Below, in pieces: positions 53,574 to 64,000 of a stretch of 64,000 nucleotides of DNA. The stretch is taken from NCBI GenBank assembly GCA_964017195.1, contig OZ024895.1, positions 6,258,001 through 6,322,000 of the forward strand, written 5' to 3'. Made by a program: the position numbers and the translations under genes. This stretch comes from Siderastrea radians (Eukaryota > Cnidaria > Anthozoa > Scleractinia > Rhizangiidae). The notes beneath the pieces were generated by a model. The model was not told where the DNA came from. It saw only the letters and a program-made list of their open reading frames with translations, and made no database searches. Positions within the stretch are counted from its first letter, which is position 1; the number at the start of each line of letters is the position of its first letter.

Positions 53574-54396
53574 TTAAGTAGGCCTGGATCAGTAAAACTT
53601 TTGAAGTAAAAAAATATACGGAACGACTGATCCTTACGGCAGTTAAAGAAACGAAGACACAAAAGACGAAATACGTAAAGCAAAAAATGTATGAAACAAA
53701 AAAATTGCCCGATATTTCGGTTTGCGAAACAAACCTTCTTTGAGTGAATATTCTATGAACGTACTTTAAAAGTCAGGGAGGCGATTGTTTGAGGTAATTT
53801 TGCAATTTTGGGGGAAAACCTTTTCAAAAGCTTTGAAAAAGTTTCCTCAAAGCGGTTAGCTAGAGCTTGGAGGGGACCTCCACCTCCAACCCTCCCAACA
53901 CCCTTCCACGTTTCTCCAAAGAGACTGGAAACGAACGCATATTTCCTGCTGATCGACCGCTGGTCACGTTTCTGTTTTTCGTCCTTTGTCGCGCGCCGTA
54001 TTCGATTTTCAGTTTATTTCGAATCTGGAAGATGGGAAATTATGGCCTAAAGTGAAGCCAGGTTACTCCCCCAGTCTGCCTTGTAACAGTTTTATCATAG
54101 GGCTGGTGTCAAAGCGAGCTGAATGTCTCTGGATAGAATTACATCTTGGTTTTACATGAAGATCCGCAAGTGAGGTAGACACTTAGCTTACTATACTATA
54201 AAACGAAATCAACGTTGGAATTGAAAGAAATCATACTTGCGGTTGCGAGCTGACCAATTCAACCATTCATAAGAGGATTTTGAAGATTATTTCAACTTTC
54301 GTCCACTCAGTTGTAATGGGAGGAAGGACGTGAATGTCATCCATCGACAGTTGATTACTGTTGCATATTTTGAACGTTTTCCGCGTCGACGACAAA

Positions 54397-57300
54397 ATGG
54401 CTCACTTATCACCTATACTCAAAGTAAAAGTGGATGAATTGTTTCTACGCTGGCTCTCTATGCCCGAAACTCAAAGAGTTCTCAGAAATGATTTGAACAA
54501 GTTAATACAGGGCCGCCCATTGTCTCCAAGGCAATTGACACATTCGCCTGATACAATTGGCGGTACTAGACCAATCTCGCCTCCGGCCCCACCATCCAGT
54601 TCACCTTTGTTGCGGTCACCGCGCAGTCCTCGAGAAAGGTCTTCGCGTAGGCCAGGCTCGAAATCGCCACCGCGTTCTCCCAGAATAGAGAACCATGAAG
54701 GGACGAAGAATCTCATGAAGGACAAAGCTTTGATTTTGAACAATGTTAGAATCTTTCCCGGTTGCGCTGCGAACTTGCCGCGGTTCCACTTCCCGTTTGG
54801 GAAGCCAGACGATTCTACGGTTTGTGAGGACGCGTTGAGGAAAGTGGCGAAAATTTTCAATCTTTTTGAAGGTGGTATACCGAAAGAAGAGTTTGGAGCA
54901 GTAGCCAAGGTATCATCTTTTTTCCTTGTGTGTTTAATTATACAGCCCGCCGAGTTTGTGGTAGTAGCGTGACGTATGCTACTCGGTTAACTCGATCACG
55001 AGCGGGTTCTTGTTGTTTTGTTCAGCGTTCGTGACCTGTCAACTCAACCACTGAGTCAACACGAAAAGTTGCTTGCAACGTGATCAGGTATTTCTCTTTT
55101 CCCAACTTATCTTTTGTCCCTGGTTTCGGTCCGAATTTCGACGGTTGTAAATTTGCAGTCATTGTTTACGGTGATCGTTGGCCACGTCTGTATACGTTCC
55201 AAATAAATAACACTTTCTGTGAAATCCTATACTTTCTGTATACTAGACAGCGACGATGAAAATGTTTCTTTAATACTGGCGGAAATAGCTTATCTACTTA
55301 AAAAGGACAATGTTTTAATATCTTTGAGGATGATTGTTTGTGTAGCCGTCTAGAAAGAAAAAGCCGTATTAATAAAGCACTTGAACCTGTCCGACAGAAC
55401 GGCAAATAAAATCTAAGAGCTCTTGCAAGTACGTACCGCTCGCAAAATTTTGTTGTATTATTACATTCTGTGTTTCAGTATTTTGACATCTGGATGTATT
55501 CCGCTTCGTTTCTCAACATGGGCAGAAATATTGCAATAAACTTGAGTTCACTCTTTATCGCGATCGCCCTTTTGTTTCAAGTCACATAACTATTCTTTTG
55601 TATTTTTGGCGTCATATTTTCAACGTTCTTTAATACCGTAAGCTAATAGCTACTGGTAGCAATAAAGCGTAGGCTTTATTTTTTTTCGTTCAAGTGAATC
55701 TTTTTAACAGTTTTTCTTGAGAAATCCTAAAAATTATGAAAGGACTTGCTAGCTGAATATATATTTTTGTCCGTTTTGTTGAGGAGAACTGTGCTTGATA
55801 TCAAAGAGGGCTGGAAGATTAAGTCAATATTTTTGTAACAGTTATAGAAAAGTTGTTTATAAAAATAAAAAGTGGAAACCTTTGTGATTTTAAAATACTT
55901 TTGTAGATGTCTTTCAATATTTATTCATGCATAACCTTTAGAATTGTAATAATATTTTCACCTTGAATATTAAATGAAGTAAATAATTTCTCATAATCAG
56001 TGGAATTCAGTTTTCACACAAACTGTCAGTTTTAACTTCATGTTTTGCTCAACACTTATAAAGGTTCATGAATGTTTTCAGCCCATAGCCTTTTCAAAAT
56101 TGAACCAATTTGGTGACGTCTTAATGTGTTAAGAACTTTCTAGTCTTTAGGGAGCATGCATGTGGAATGAATATTAATGACCATTTATTATTAAAGGGGT
56201 GTCCGGAGAAATAAAGAATATTATTGTTTCCTCTTTGTGTTTTTTGGCCAAAATTATTTTTGTTAGCCTGCTTTAAAAATGTCAAAGAAAATCCAAGAAG
56301 TGACAAATTTAGGGTCCTTCTTGGGGATTATTTAAACCCACCAAATAAGTTTAATTAGGTAAGCTCTGGCACCAACAGTTAATTTTAAAAGCATCGCAGC
56401 TGTTATAATATTGTTGTTAGGTATTTGGTGGGTATTTTAAAATGTTCTTTAGAAATGTTAGAAGGTCGTAGATTGCAAAGTAAACATTGTTTTTATCATT
56501 TGTTTTCTCAACAAGCCAATCTTTAGTTCACATGACTTCTTCAGTAGCACAAATTATAGAAATTAAACCTAGCCGCAATTTAAGGAATTGTTATTTAACC
56601 ACTACCCAGTCAGCGTAGTTGGTAGATCACCAGGCTGTAAATCCAGGATTCATACCCCAACTTCTTAGCTGGGCCACCAACCAGGGATTAAGAGTGCCTG
56701 ACCAGTGTATGGGAGGTCATAAGTTCAATTCCCTTCGGCTTCTCAGATTTTTTCTTTGTCCCGGGCTTGTGACAAACTGAATATTCCATCTTCCTTATTT
56801 CTTTCTGAGCTTAAAATTTACCATCTTTCCTTTCTTTATTATAGACTGCAAGTAACCTCTAATTTTGGCAATGGCAATGTAGGGCAGGCAAAACACACAC
56901 ACTTCGCATCACAACTCCTTGAAATTTCACGTTTGCGTGTGTGTATTTGCCCGCCCCACAATCGCCATCACCAAAATTAGAGACTACTTGCAGTCTATCT
57001 TTATTATTGACACATGGTGTTTTTGTCATTGCTAATCCTAGCAGTATGCAGGACATGTGTCAAAACAAAGCTAGTAAATATGACCTTGCTCTCCACAAGC
57101 CTCCCTGCAGTTACATGTTTAGAGTGCCCGATCCTGTATGAGAGGGCGTGGGTTCGATTTCCACTGGGGACTCAGATTTTTCCCTTGTCCACATTAATTG
57201 TTTTGTGACAAACTGAATATTCTATCTTTCTTACTGGTTGTTATTGCTAACTTTGCTTAGACCCTTGTCATAGCTGAGGCAAATGTATCACTGTGACTAC

Positions 57301-60300
57301 TTGCTTGAATGACTGACTGACTGATCGATTTCTTCCAGAAAACCAACTCAAGCTGACTTCAGTGTGTTTTCTCTCAACAAAGGTGGAAAACTAATTAAAA
57401 GTAGTCAAACCTTTTCACTGTGTGCTATAAATCATATTTTTTATAATTTTATTTTTCAGGCATGTGCCTTACCTTTCTACTGGAGAGAGCCATTGTTTTC
57501 AGCAGCAGGAGGGCATAAGAATGGATTTGTTACTTTACCTATGTTTACAGTAATGTGGAAAAGGTATTTTAAATACCGTAATTAAATTGCTAACTCTGTA
57601 TTTGTCAACCCATAAACTCCACTTTGTCTTAGCTCTGTATTTGTCAACCCATAAACTTCACTTTGTCTTAGCATTTGCCAGTCGATTGTTTTCCTTCTTA
57701 TTTCTGCTTATGACTACAAAAAGAAGGATATTAAACATTGTTGGTATTACACAAAAATTTAGATTTATCAACTGAGTTGGTAACAAATTGGCCATAGCAG
57801 TCAATTAAAAAGCTGACAATTTTCGAGCATTCGCTCTTAGTCAAAACGAATGTGGTTTATATGGTGAAGAGTGGAGCTAAACTATCAGTGGAAACCGGAG
57901 AAATGAACAAGAATAAATTAGTTGAATGAAAAGCACTTGTTGATTCTGTGTGGTTTTAAGGGTGCCAATTTGAAAGAATGTTAGTTCTTTGTTTTTACAG
58001 CTTTCTGTGTTGCCCCAGTGTGGCAAGATAGAAAAAGCAACTCAGTTGACAAATCGAAGTTTTTGTGTTTCGCTTCGACCCCACTGATGCAGCACCACAG
58101 TTTCTTTTAACTTAAGCCCCTTTATTTATTTTTGAAGTTATTTATTCCCATTTTAGGTTTGTTGGTCTTGCAAATGAATCATTTCATTAATAGCAGCTTA
58201 GTTCTTGGTAACCTCCGATCTTCCATGTTATTGAAAGGCACAGCAGTTTTATAAGAGCATAAAATTTATTAATTTTGAATGTATGATTTCTTTTGTAACC
58301 GTTTTGTTGCAGCTTAACATCTCAGTGTCATGATGATGCATCAAGATTTGTTCAACTGTTAAGCACAAAGCATTCTCCAGATTATCTCGAATCAGACGAC
58401 TTTGTCCCACTCTTACAGGTAAGGAGGAGTTTTTCTATAATCGTTTTGCTCGTAGTGTTATAGGGTACAGTGGTGTTATTGGGCTGGACTTCAGATGTGG
58501 TGGCTGCAGCCATTGTGTTGTTTCCTCAGACAAGAAACTTTATATCTACATTGTCTCTCTCCACCCAGGTGTAAATGGTTACTGGTGACATACTGCTTGG
58601 GGTAACCCTGTGATGGACTAGCATCCCATCCAGGGGGGGGGAGTAGCAATACTCTTAGTTGCTTCAGGCTACAGAAATCGGGTTAAGCTCCGACCGTTGC
58701 CTCCTGGCTCATCTTCAACTCTATGTTTGCCGATACCATTGTCTATAGTGGACATGATTATTTTAATTATGAAGGCAAAATAATCGGTTGAAGGCTGGTC
58801 TCTACATTGTATCATATTGTTTTCTTAGACAAGAATCTTAGAGAAACTAAGTAAACAAAATCTGCAATGAACTGACTTTGTCACTCACACTTGCCAAAGT
58901 GGTACGGTACACATGCAGTCAGCTGAACAATTTTTTTATCATTTTTTCTCAAGGACATTGTGGAAACACATCCAGGCTTGGAATTTCTACGAGAAGCTCC
59001 TGATTTTCATTCTAGATACATCCACACTGTGAGTTGGTATCCTTTTCTTGCATTGCTCTTACGATTTATAAGACAGTGGCATTTTATTGTAATGTCTAAG
59101 TATTACTTGGATACCAAGTGCTGCGTGAAAAAAACTATTAAGTAACTTAAAGGCAGAAAGGGCTCTGTGTAAGGTGGGTGTAAATGACGATTTTTCACCT
59201 GAAATCCAAATTGCCCACGCTATTAACCATTTATTAGAGATATAGATCTGTGTTTGCAATGTAGATCTGTAGCTGCCTTTAGCCCTCTGCTTGACATATT
59301 CTTAGTGCAGACATAGTCAAGGGACTGGTAACAAGCCTTGCAAGTTTCAAAAGCCACAACAATGGCTCTTCAAATATAATGAAAGCAACACAACACTGCA
59401 CAGTCAATCTTTCACAAAATGTGGCTGAATAACTTTTCAATGTGTGGTTCCAGACACAGGTAGCCCAAGCGTAATATAAGAGTCTGTATGGAAAGTTGAA
59501 CTGAGAATTCCTATACAAAAATAAACAAACTTTAGAAGGCACCGCTCCCGAATAAAGAAGGTAAAATGTTACCTGCAGGCTGTTGTTTGCTGTCTTCCTG
59601 TGAAGTTTTAGCACCTTTGGAGAGGTTTTTAATCTTCTATCCTAACAGTGTATAAGAGAAAGACAAGGTTGGAGAATGGAGTCAGATTGGCCTTTGAACC
59701 TGCCTCGACAAACGGTTGAAAATTTATGTGAAAAAAGGAATGCACTTACATTTTGTCTTGCCGTACTCACTAAGTAGTGGTTTAAGTTCCCCATTCTGAA
59801 ATCCAATGGAGTATACCTTAATTCTTCCCCATATATGACAACCAAAAAGTTCAAACACGAGTTCGAAAACTGCCGCCATTTATCCATGACTCGGGAAAGT
59901 TGCCCAGTTCGACCGTCAAGACCCCGGCCGGCACTGGAAATGAGGGTCAAATGACAACCCCACCAGGAGAAGACAGTTTATATTTCACCGAACGTTTGTA
60001 TCTTCAAAAATATCCTGTCCTCTCCTGGCGGGGTTGTTATTTGACGCTTGTTTCCAGTGTTGGCCGAGGTTTTAACGGTCGAACTGGGCAACTTTCCCAA
60101 GTCACGGATAAATGACGGCGGTTTTCAAACTCGTGTTTGAACTTTTTGGTCATCTTATACAGGGAAGAATCAAGGTATACTCCATTGGATTTCAGAAAGG
60201 GGAACTTAAACCACTACTTTGTGAGTACGGCGAGACAAAATGTAAGTGCATGCCTTTTTTTAAGTAAATTTCAGCCATTTCTCGAGGCAGGTTCGATGGC

Positions 60301-61240
60301 CGATCTGAATCTATTCTCCAACCTTGTCTTTCTCTTATACACACTTAAAAACCTCTCCAAAGGAGCTAAAACTTGACAGGAAGACAGCAAACAACACCAG
60401 GTAATATTTCACCTTCTTTATTCAGAGCTTTACCTTCTAAAGTTTATTTATTTCTTGATAGGAATTCTCAGTTCAATTTTCCATACAAACTCTTATATTA
60501 CGCTTGGGCTACCTGTGGTTCCAGAAAATATCCATACCCCCACCACAGAGGGTCATTGGAGTCTTAAAGGCCAAAATTTTTAAAGGAATGTATGAGCCTA
60601 AACTGGAATTTCCAGAAGGGTTAGGGTTCAAACCAAAAAAAAACCCTCTTGGGGGGAGTATGGATATTTTCTGGAACAACACAATAACAATTTTCTCATT
60701 ACATTTAATTAGTTGCTCATACCAGTTCAAAACCTATTTGTAAGTTGTTTGTGCCTGTTACTGTTAAGGCTAAAAACGGTAACAAAAGCCCAGAAACAAA
60801 GAAATTTGCTGAGCTTAATAACAGTTCAGGACTTTTCATTAACTGTGGTGCAGAGTATGAGGTGCACTTGGCTTGTAACCAGTTTTTCCATTATTGTTAC
60901 ATCTGGATTTCATACCATGAAAAACTAGTCCCAATCTGGGAAAATGTAAGATAATGAATCATGATCACATTATAACTAAAAACTATCATTACTTTACAAT
61001 AACTGTCTTTCTATTTTCAGGTTATTGCAAGAATATTTTATTGTGTAAATAGTTCATGGACAGGGAGAATCACAATCCCCGAATTGAGGAATAGTAATTT
61101 TTTAGAAGTAAGTACAGCACTGTTAGTTAACCTGAAGAAATTTCTTAGAATGAAGAAAATCATGTGCAAAAAGATCATCGCCACCATTGCCATCATCATC
61201 ATCATAGTCATTATCATCACCATTATCATCATCATCATAG

Positions 61241-61279
<39 letters not shown>

Positions 61280-63905
61280 GCTGAAGCCTAAAGTTACACA
61301 TTTTGTTGTTGACACAGAAATGATAAAGATGCAAATGCTAACTTAGCGCTTAAGTCCACACAAAAAAGTCATTGACTCCACAAAATAGTTGTTGAGTCCA
61401 CTCTGCCATTAGTCATTAAGTTAACTCAGAGTCCCATAGTCAACGACATGATTGCTAAGTCCACCTTTTTTAGTCATTAAGCCAACAAACAAGGTACAAA
61501 GTCCATCTTCAGTGTAATCATCATCACCTTCACCATCAATGCAATGGTGTACTCTTACAATATTTTCTCAATTAAACACCAGGCCCCAAATAAATGTCGG
61601 GTATAAAAGAGGGAATTGTAAATAATCCACTCAAATTTTTATTTGTTGTATAATAAACTTAAGATTTAAGGGCAAGCTACATGGCTGTCAAGAAAAATGA
61701 ACTGTAACCCTTTCTTATAAAATGGCAGGCCTAGATAAACTACTTTTTCAAAGAAACGTCGGGTCCACCATGCTAAGTTTGAAATAAACGCCAGAGGTGA
61801 CTAATTGAGAAAATACAGCAAGTTCATTCACCATGCTCTTGCCAGTACATACATGCATGCTTACGTCATTTAAAGGCTGTTGTTATGATTAATTCCAACT
61901 GTTTTATTCCTATCATGTAACAGTATTTTTTTGTATATTTTTGTGCCAGGTTTTAGCTTGCCTTGAGAGTGAAGAGGACATAAATGAGGTATAATCATCA
62001 AAAGTAGAAAAAATATCTTTGAGGGCTTGATATTTCCTCAGGGTTCTAGTTACATTTGTACAAATGTAAATAGACAGCTGGGTTTCTTAAGGATATTTGG
62101 TCCCAAAATCTTCTCATGTCAGAAAACGTTTGCGGCAGTTAAATAACGACCAACCTCATGCCAGAAAGGAAAAAAATTGGGCAGTCACTGTGCTTGTTTT
62201 GGAGACATATTCCATAAGCGCATGTTGGACATAAGGCAACTTAAGGACGGTGCAGCCTAACACAGAGGCTTTTCTGCAAAGATTATGACTATGGGGAAAA
62301 GTGGATCTTAGCAATCTTTGACCTATTGGAATCTATAATTGTCTATAATTTAAAAAAGCTTAATGAGCACTGCCCATCCAAGTTAACATGATTGTATTAA
62401 TTTTATTTTGCCTCTTTAGATTGTGGACTATTTTTCCTATGAGCATTTTTATGTAATTTACTGTAAATTCTGGGAACTGGACACCGACCATGACCTTCTG
62501 ATCGATGAGAATGATTTAATGAGACACAACAACCATGGTAAAGACAATTTCTACGCAATAAAAATTGTTTAAAGTGGTACCATGGTCAAAAAAGCACTTA
62601 TTTTTTCTTCGAATTTTGAAACTGTCATTTACTCGCAAGCTTTAGAATGCAGTGTGTGAACACAGCTTATTTATTATGCAAAACATGAGTTTGAGAAGTC
62701 TGAAAGCTCAAAACTTCCATGCTGCATACTAAATAAGCCACTTTCACACACACTGCATTCCAAGGCTCGTGAGTGAATGACGCCATTGTATCCATTCTGG
62801 TGTAATAATGGCAGACCATTAATCGGAAAATTGCAGTTTTAATAAACAGTCTTCTGTCTCAAAAGTAAGGTTAAAATTTTGCTTAGGGATTGTTTAGTAA
62901 CCAAAGTTTCAAAATCCAAAAAAAAAGTAAAATTGATTTTTTTTGTCCATAGTACCACTTTAATATTCTTCTAGCTAGTCCAAAGAAGAAAAGTTAATGA
63001 AATCCATTTAGAAATCCTAGTGACTTGGTTAAGAAATATGGAGTCTAGACATTTAAGACTGATTCCGCTCAACGATCTAGCAATAAGTGCAAAAAATATT
63101 TACTAAAAAACTACTCATAGCACGGTAACATTTTAAATGCTATTTGAAACATCTCACTCTAGTTCACTTGCCCAAGTGACCCCGCGATGAAATTCTCAAG
63201 CATTCTCAAGAAAATTAATTTCAAATCTCGTAAAAGTATGCTAAAACGGGCGCCATTTTGTTTTGAACTGACATGAACCGTCTTTTTAATTGAAATATGG
63301 ATAACTTCAAATCCAATTTTCTCTCGCGGGGTCAGCTTGGGAGCAAAAGTAACGATAAGTTCTTCTTATCTGTTCTCAAAATGTGACAGTGCTGCAAGTA
63401 TTTTTTGGTAACTTAGTTTTTCCACTTACTGCTCGAACGTTGAGCGGAAATCGTCTTAAATTCTCTGGGGTGCCCGCCCCCCCCCCCACCCCCCCATGCT
63501 GAAGGTTGTCACAGGGAGGTTGTGCTCTCACTGCAACTGCTAGGGATCCCTGTGCCTGAACTACTAGGGATCCCTGTGGATCCACCCCTGGAGAAGTAAG
63601 AAAGACTACCAGATCTCTTTAGAGATCTATCTCAATAACTTGTATCCTATGCACTTAAAAGGATCAATGCTTAATCAGTAAATTTTTAGTATATACCTTA
63701 CTCATTGACAGCAAACAAAAATTCTTTAACTCTGTTATAACTTATAGTAAGAATCTTGTTACATGTCTCAATGTTTACAACTTGAATTTCATACTTTGCA
63801 AATTCCCAGCAGGTCTAAGAAGAGAGCATTAATTTTGTCATTTTATTTTTTCTTAGCTTTGTCATCAAGAATTGTGAAAAGACTTTTTTCTGGGTGCGTC
63901 ACAAG
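54397..63905 (+). CDS. PPP2R3: PP2A regulatory subunit B'' (PR70/PR72 type), 3' end missing
   Basis: B'' subunits direct the PP2A catalytic core to substrates such as Cdc6 and bind calcium through EF-hands. Eight exons are visible: 54397-54909, 57460-57563, 58313-58418, 58954-59028, 61021-61107, 61950-61988, 62420-62537 and 63857-63905, all GT/AG and in frame, giving 363 complete codons. The last visible exon ends at a donor (AG|GTATGG), so the C-terminal part lies beyond the window. The first ATG gives [20 protein letters not shown], matching the N-terminus of human PPP2R3B; a Ser/Pro/Arg-rich linker follows, then [47 protein letters not shown] and an EF-hand loop at residues 329-340 ([12 protein letters not shown]) with Asp at 329, 331, 333 and 337. 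It is probably the single ancestral PPP2R3A/B gene. Introns carry MITEs, SINEs and a 1-kb foldback. Confidence 0.95.
56610..56790 (+). mobile_element. Two adjacent SINE fragments
   Basis: A tRNA-like head (GCGTAGTTGGTAGATCACCA with GGATTCATACCCC) is followed by a second body (AGAGTGCCTGACC, AAGTTCAATTCCC, TTTCTTTGTCCCGGGCTTGT). The second part matches the SINE at 57010-57225. PPP2R3 intron 1. Confidence 0.6.
56842..56997. mobile_element. 156-bp palindromic MITE with 9-bp duplication
   Basis: Inverted ends TAGACTGCAAGTA(A/G) and CTCTAATTTTGG are flanked by TCTTTATTA on both sides (56833-56841 and 56998-57006). A 9-bp duplication suggests a Mutator-like or Merlin-like origin. It separates two SINE pieces in PPP2R3 intron 1. 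Confidence 0.75.
57010..57225 (+). mobile_element. tRNA-derived SINE
   Basis: It contains AGTAAATATGACCTTGCTC, then GTTTAGAGTGCCCGATCC, a B-box GGGTTCGATTTCC and GGGGACTCAGATTTTTCC, ending near TTTTGTGACAAACTGAATA. Same family as 26225-26415. PPP2R3 intron 1. Confidence 0.72.
57594..57671. repeat. Tandem duplication of a 39-bp unit
   Basis: CTCTGTATTTGTCAACCCAT plus AAACTYCACTTTGTCTTAG occurs twice in a row with one difference. It begins about 30 bases after PPP2R3 exon 2. Confidence 0.9.
58465..58676 (+). mobile_element. SINE-like unit with one satellite monomer
   Basis: A body containing TTCCTCAGACAAGAAACTTT and CCACCCAGGTGTAAATGG is followed by one copy of the 67-68 bp unit (GTGATGGACTAGCATCCCAT, GAGTAGCAATACTCTTAG). 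It links the satellite of PCCB introns 2 and 6 to a dispersed element. PPP2R3 intron 3. Confidence 0.65.
59458..60514. mobile_element. 1.06-kb foldback element
   Basis: Arms of about 490 bases (59458 to about 59955, and about 60010 to 60514) are inverted copies, beginning AGGTAGCCCAAGCGTAATAT and ending in the inverse. The arms carry mirrored frames encoding GRTGQLS and YTPLDF on each strand, broken by stops. A copy of GTGGTTCCAGA lies at 59444-59454 and 60515-60525 and may be a target duplication or part of the adjoining MITE. PPP2R3 intron 4. Confidence 0.8.
60514..60683. mobile_element. GTAGTTCC-family MITE, copy 4
   Basis: TGTGGTTCCAGAAAATATCC and GGATATTTTCTGGAACAACA form the inverted ends, with GGGAGTATGG inside. 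It abuts the 1.06-kb foldback. PPP2R3 intron 4. Confidence 0.78.
61191..61279. repeat. (ATC)n microsatellite
   Basis: About 28 ATC units with a few interruptions in PPP2R3 intron 5, 84 bases after exon 5. Reading across it gives poly-Ile, poly-His or poly-Met, which is an artefact. Confidence 0.95.
62573..62959. mobile_element. TTAA-flanked MITE (AGTGGTACCATGG)
   Basis: Inverted ends AGTGGTACCATGGTCAAAAA and the complement of TTTTTGTCCATAGTACCACT bound 387 bases and are flanked by TTAA at 62569-62572 and 62960-62963. It begins 36 bases after the PPP2R3 exon 7 donor site. An inner inverted pair (TGCAGTGTGTGAAC and CACACACTGCATTC) also exists. Confidence 0.83.
63474..63497. repeat. Poly-C tract
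   Basis: About 22 C in 24 bases in PPP2R3 intron 7, in otherwise unremarkable sequence (62960-63856). Confidence 0.85.
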
Positions 63906-64000
63906 GTATGGAGAACAACCAGTTTACCTTGGCGTGTCAGCTTAGCCTTCCCTTCTTTGTGTCAATTTCTTTGGTTTCTTGGTGTTGTGTTACACAAAAC

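Larger units (their letters stand above)
48926..54396. other. MSL2 to PPP2R3 intergenic region
   Basis: This should hold the MSL2 3' UTR and the PPP2R3 promoter. No coding exon was recognised. Five inverted-repeat elements are listed separately; 50650-51400 and 51600-52150 contain nothing I can name, and 53580-54396 is AT-rich sequence leading to PPP2R3. Confidence 0.6.

Noticed and set aside
54361..54396. Upstream extension of PPP2R3
   Set aside because: It starts at a TTG codon; the first ATG (54397) begins the conserved N-terminal sequence.
61038..61346. Open frames encoding poly-Met, poly-His or poly-Ile near 61.2 kb
   Set aside because: They are readings of an (ATC)n microsatellite in a PPP2R3 intron.

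Overview
The window is animal nuclear DNA, most likely from an anthozoan cnidarian such as a stony coral. The reasons are intron-rich genes with GT/AG splice sites, long AT-rich introns packed with short inverted-repeat transposons and tRNA-derived SINEs, a Penelope-like retroelement remnant, and proteins that align with human genes along their whole length. The species cannot be named from sequence alone. No bacterial-style operons, CRISPR arrays, rRNA genes or intact tRNA genes were seen.

Five protein genes are supported. On the left (3.4-22.1 kb) is a head-to-head inverted pair of secreted GH29 alpha-L-fucosidase-like genes. Both have three exons of identical lengths (163, 600 and 617 coding bases) and both encode 459 residues. 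Copy A is on the minus strand (12329 to 3419) and copy B on the plus strand (19418 to 22126). About 7.1 kb of transposon-rich DNA separates their start codons. Copy A's first intron is swollen to 5.8 kb by nested insertions, against 283 bp in copy B.

On the right (24.8 kb to the window end) are three conserved genes: PCCB (propionyl-CoA carboxylase beta subunit, minus strand, 16 exons, 548 aa), MSL2 (E3 ubiquitin ligase of the MSL chromatin complex, plus strand, intronless coding region, 394 aa) and PPP2R3 (PP2A B''/PR70-PR72 regulatory subunit, plus strand, eight exons visible, 3' end beyond the window). PCCB and MSL2 are divergent with only 434 bp between their start codons. The same three genes are neighbours, in the same order, on human 3q22 (PCCB-MSL2-PPP2R3A), so this looks like a very old syntenic block.

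Introns and intergenic DNA hold the rest: at least five TTAA-flanked inverted-repeat elements, three TAA-flanked Harbinger-like MITEs, a pogo/Tigger-like MITE, a 9-bp-TSD element, four copies of a family with GTAGTTCC termini, a 1.06-kb foldback, several SINEs, and a 3.7-kb array of a 67-68 bp satellite in PCCB intron 2 with an 11-monomer higher-order repeat. Possible regulatory sequence includes a p53-like palindrome in the PCCB/MSL2 promoter, a minisatellite carrying four phased NF-kB consensus sites in fucosidase copy A, and a cluster of five AP-1 sites just downstream of copy A. All coordinates, splice sites and repeat boundaries were read by eye; no alignment or database search was run.
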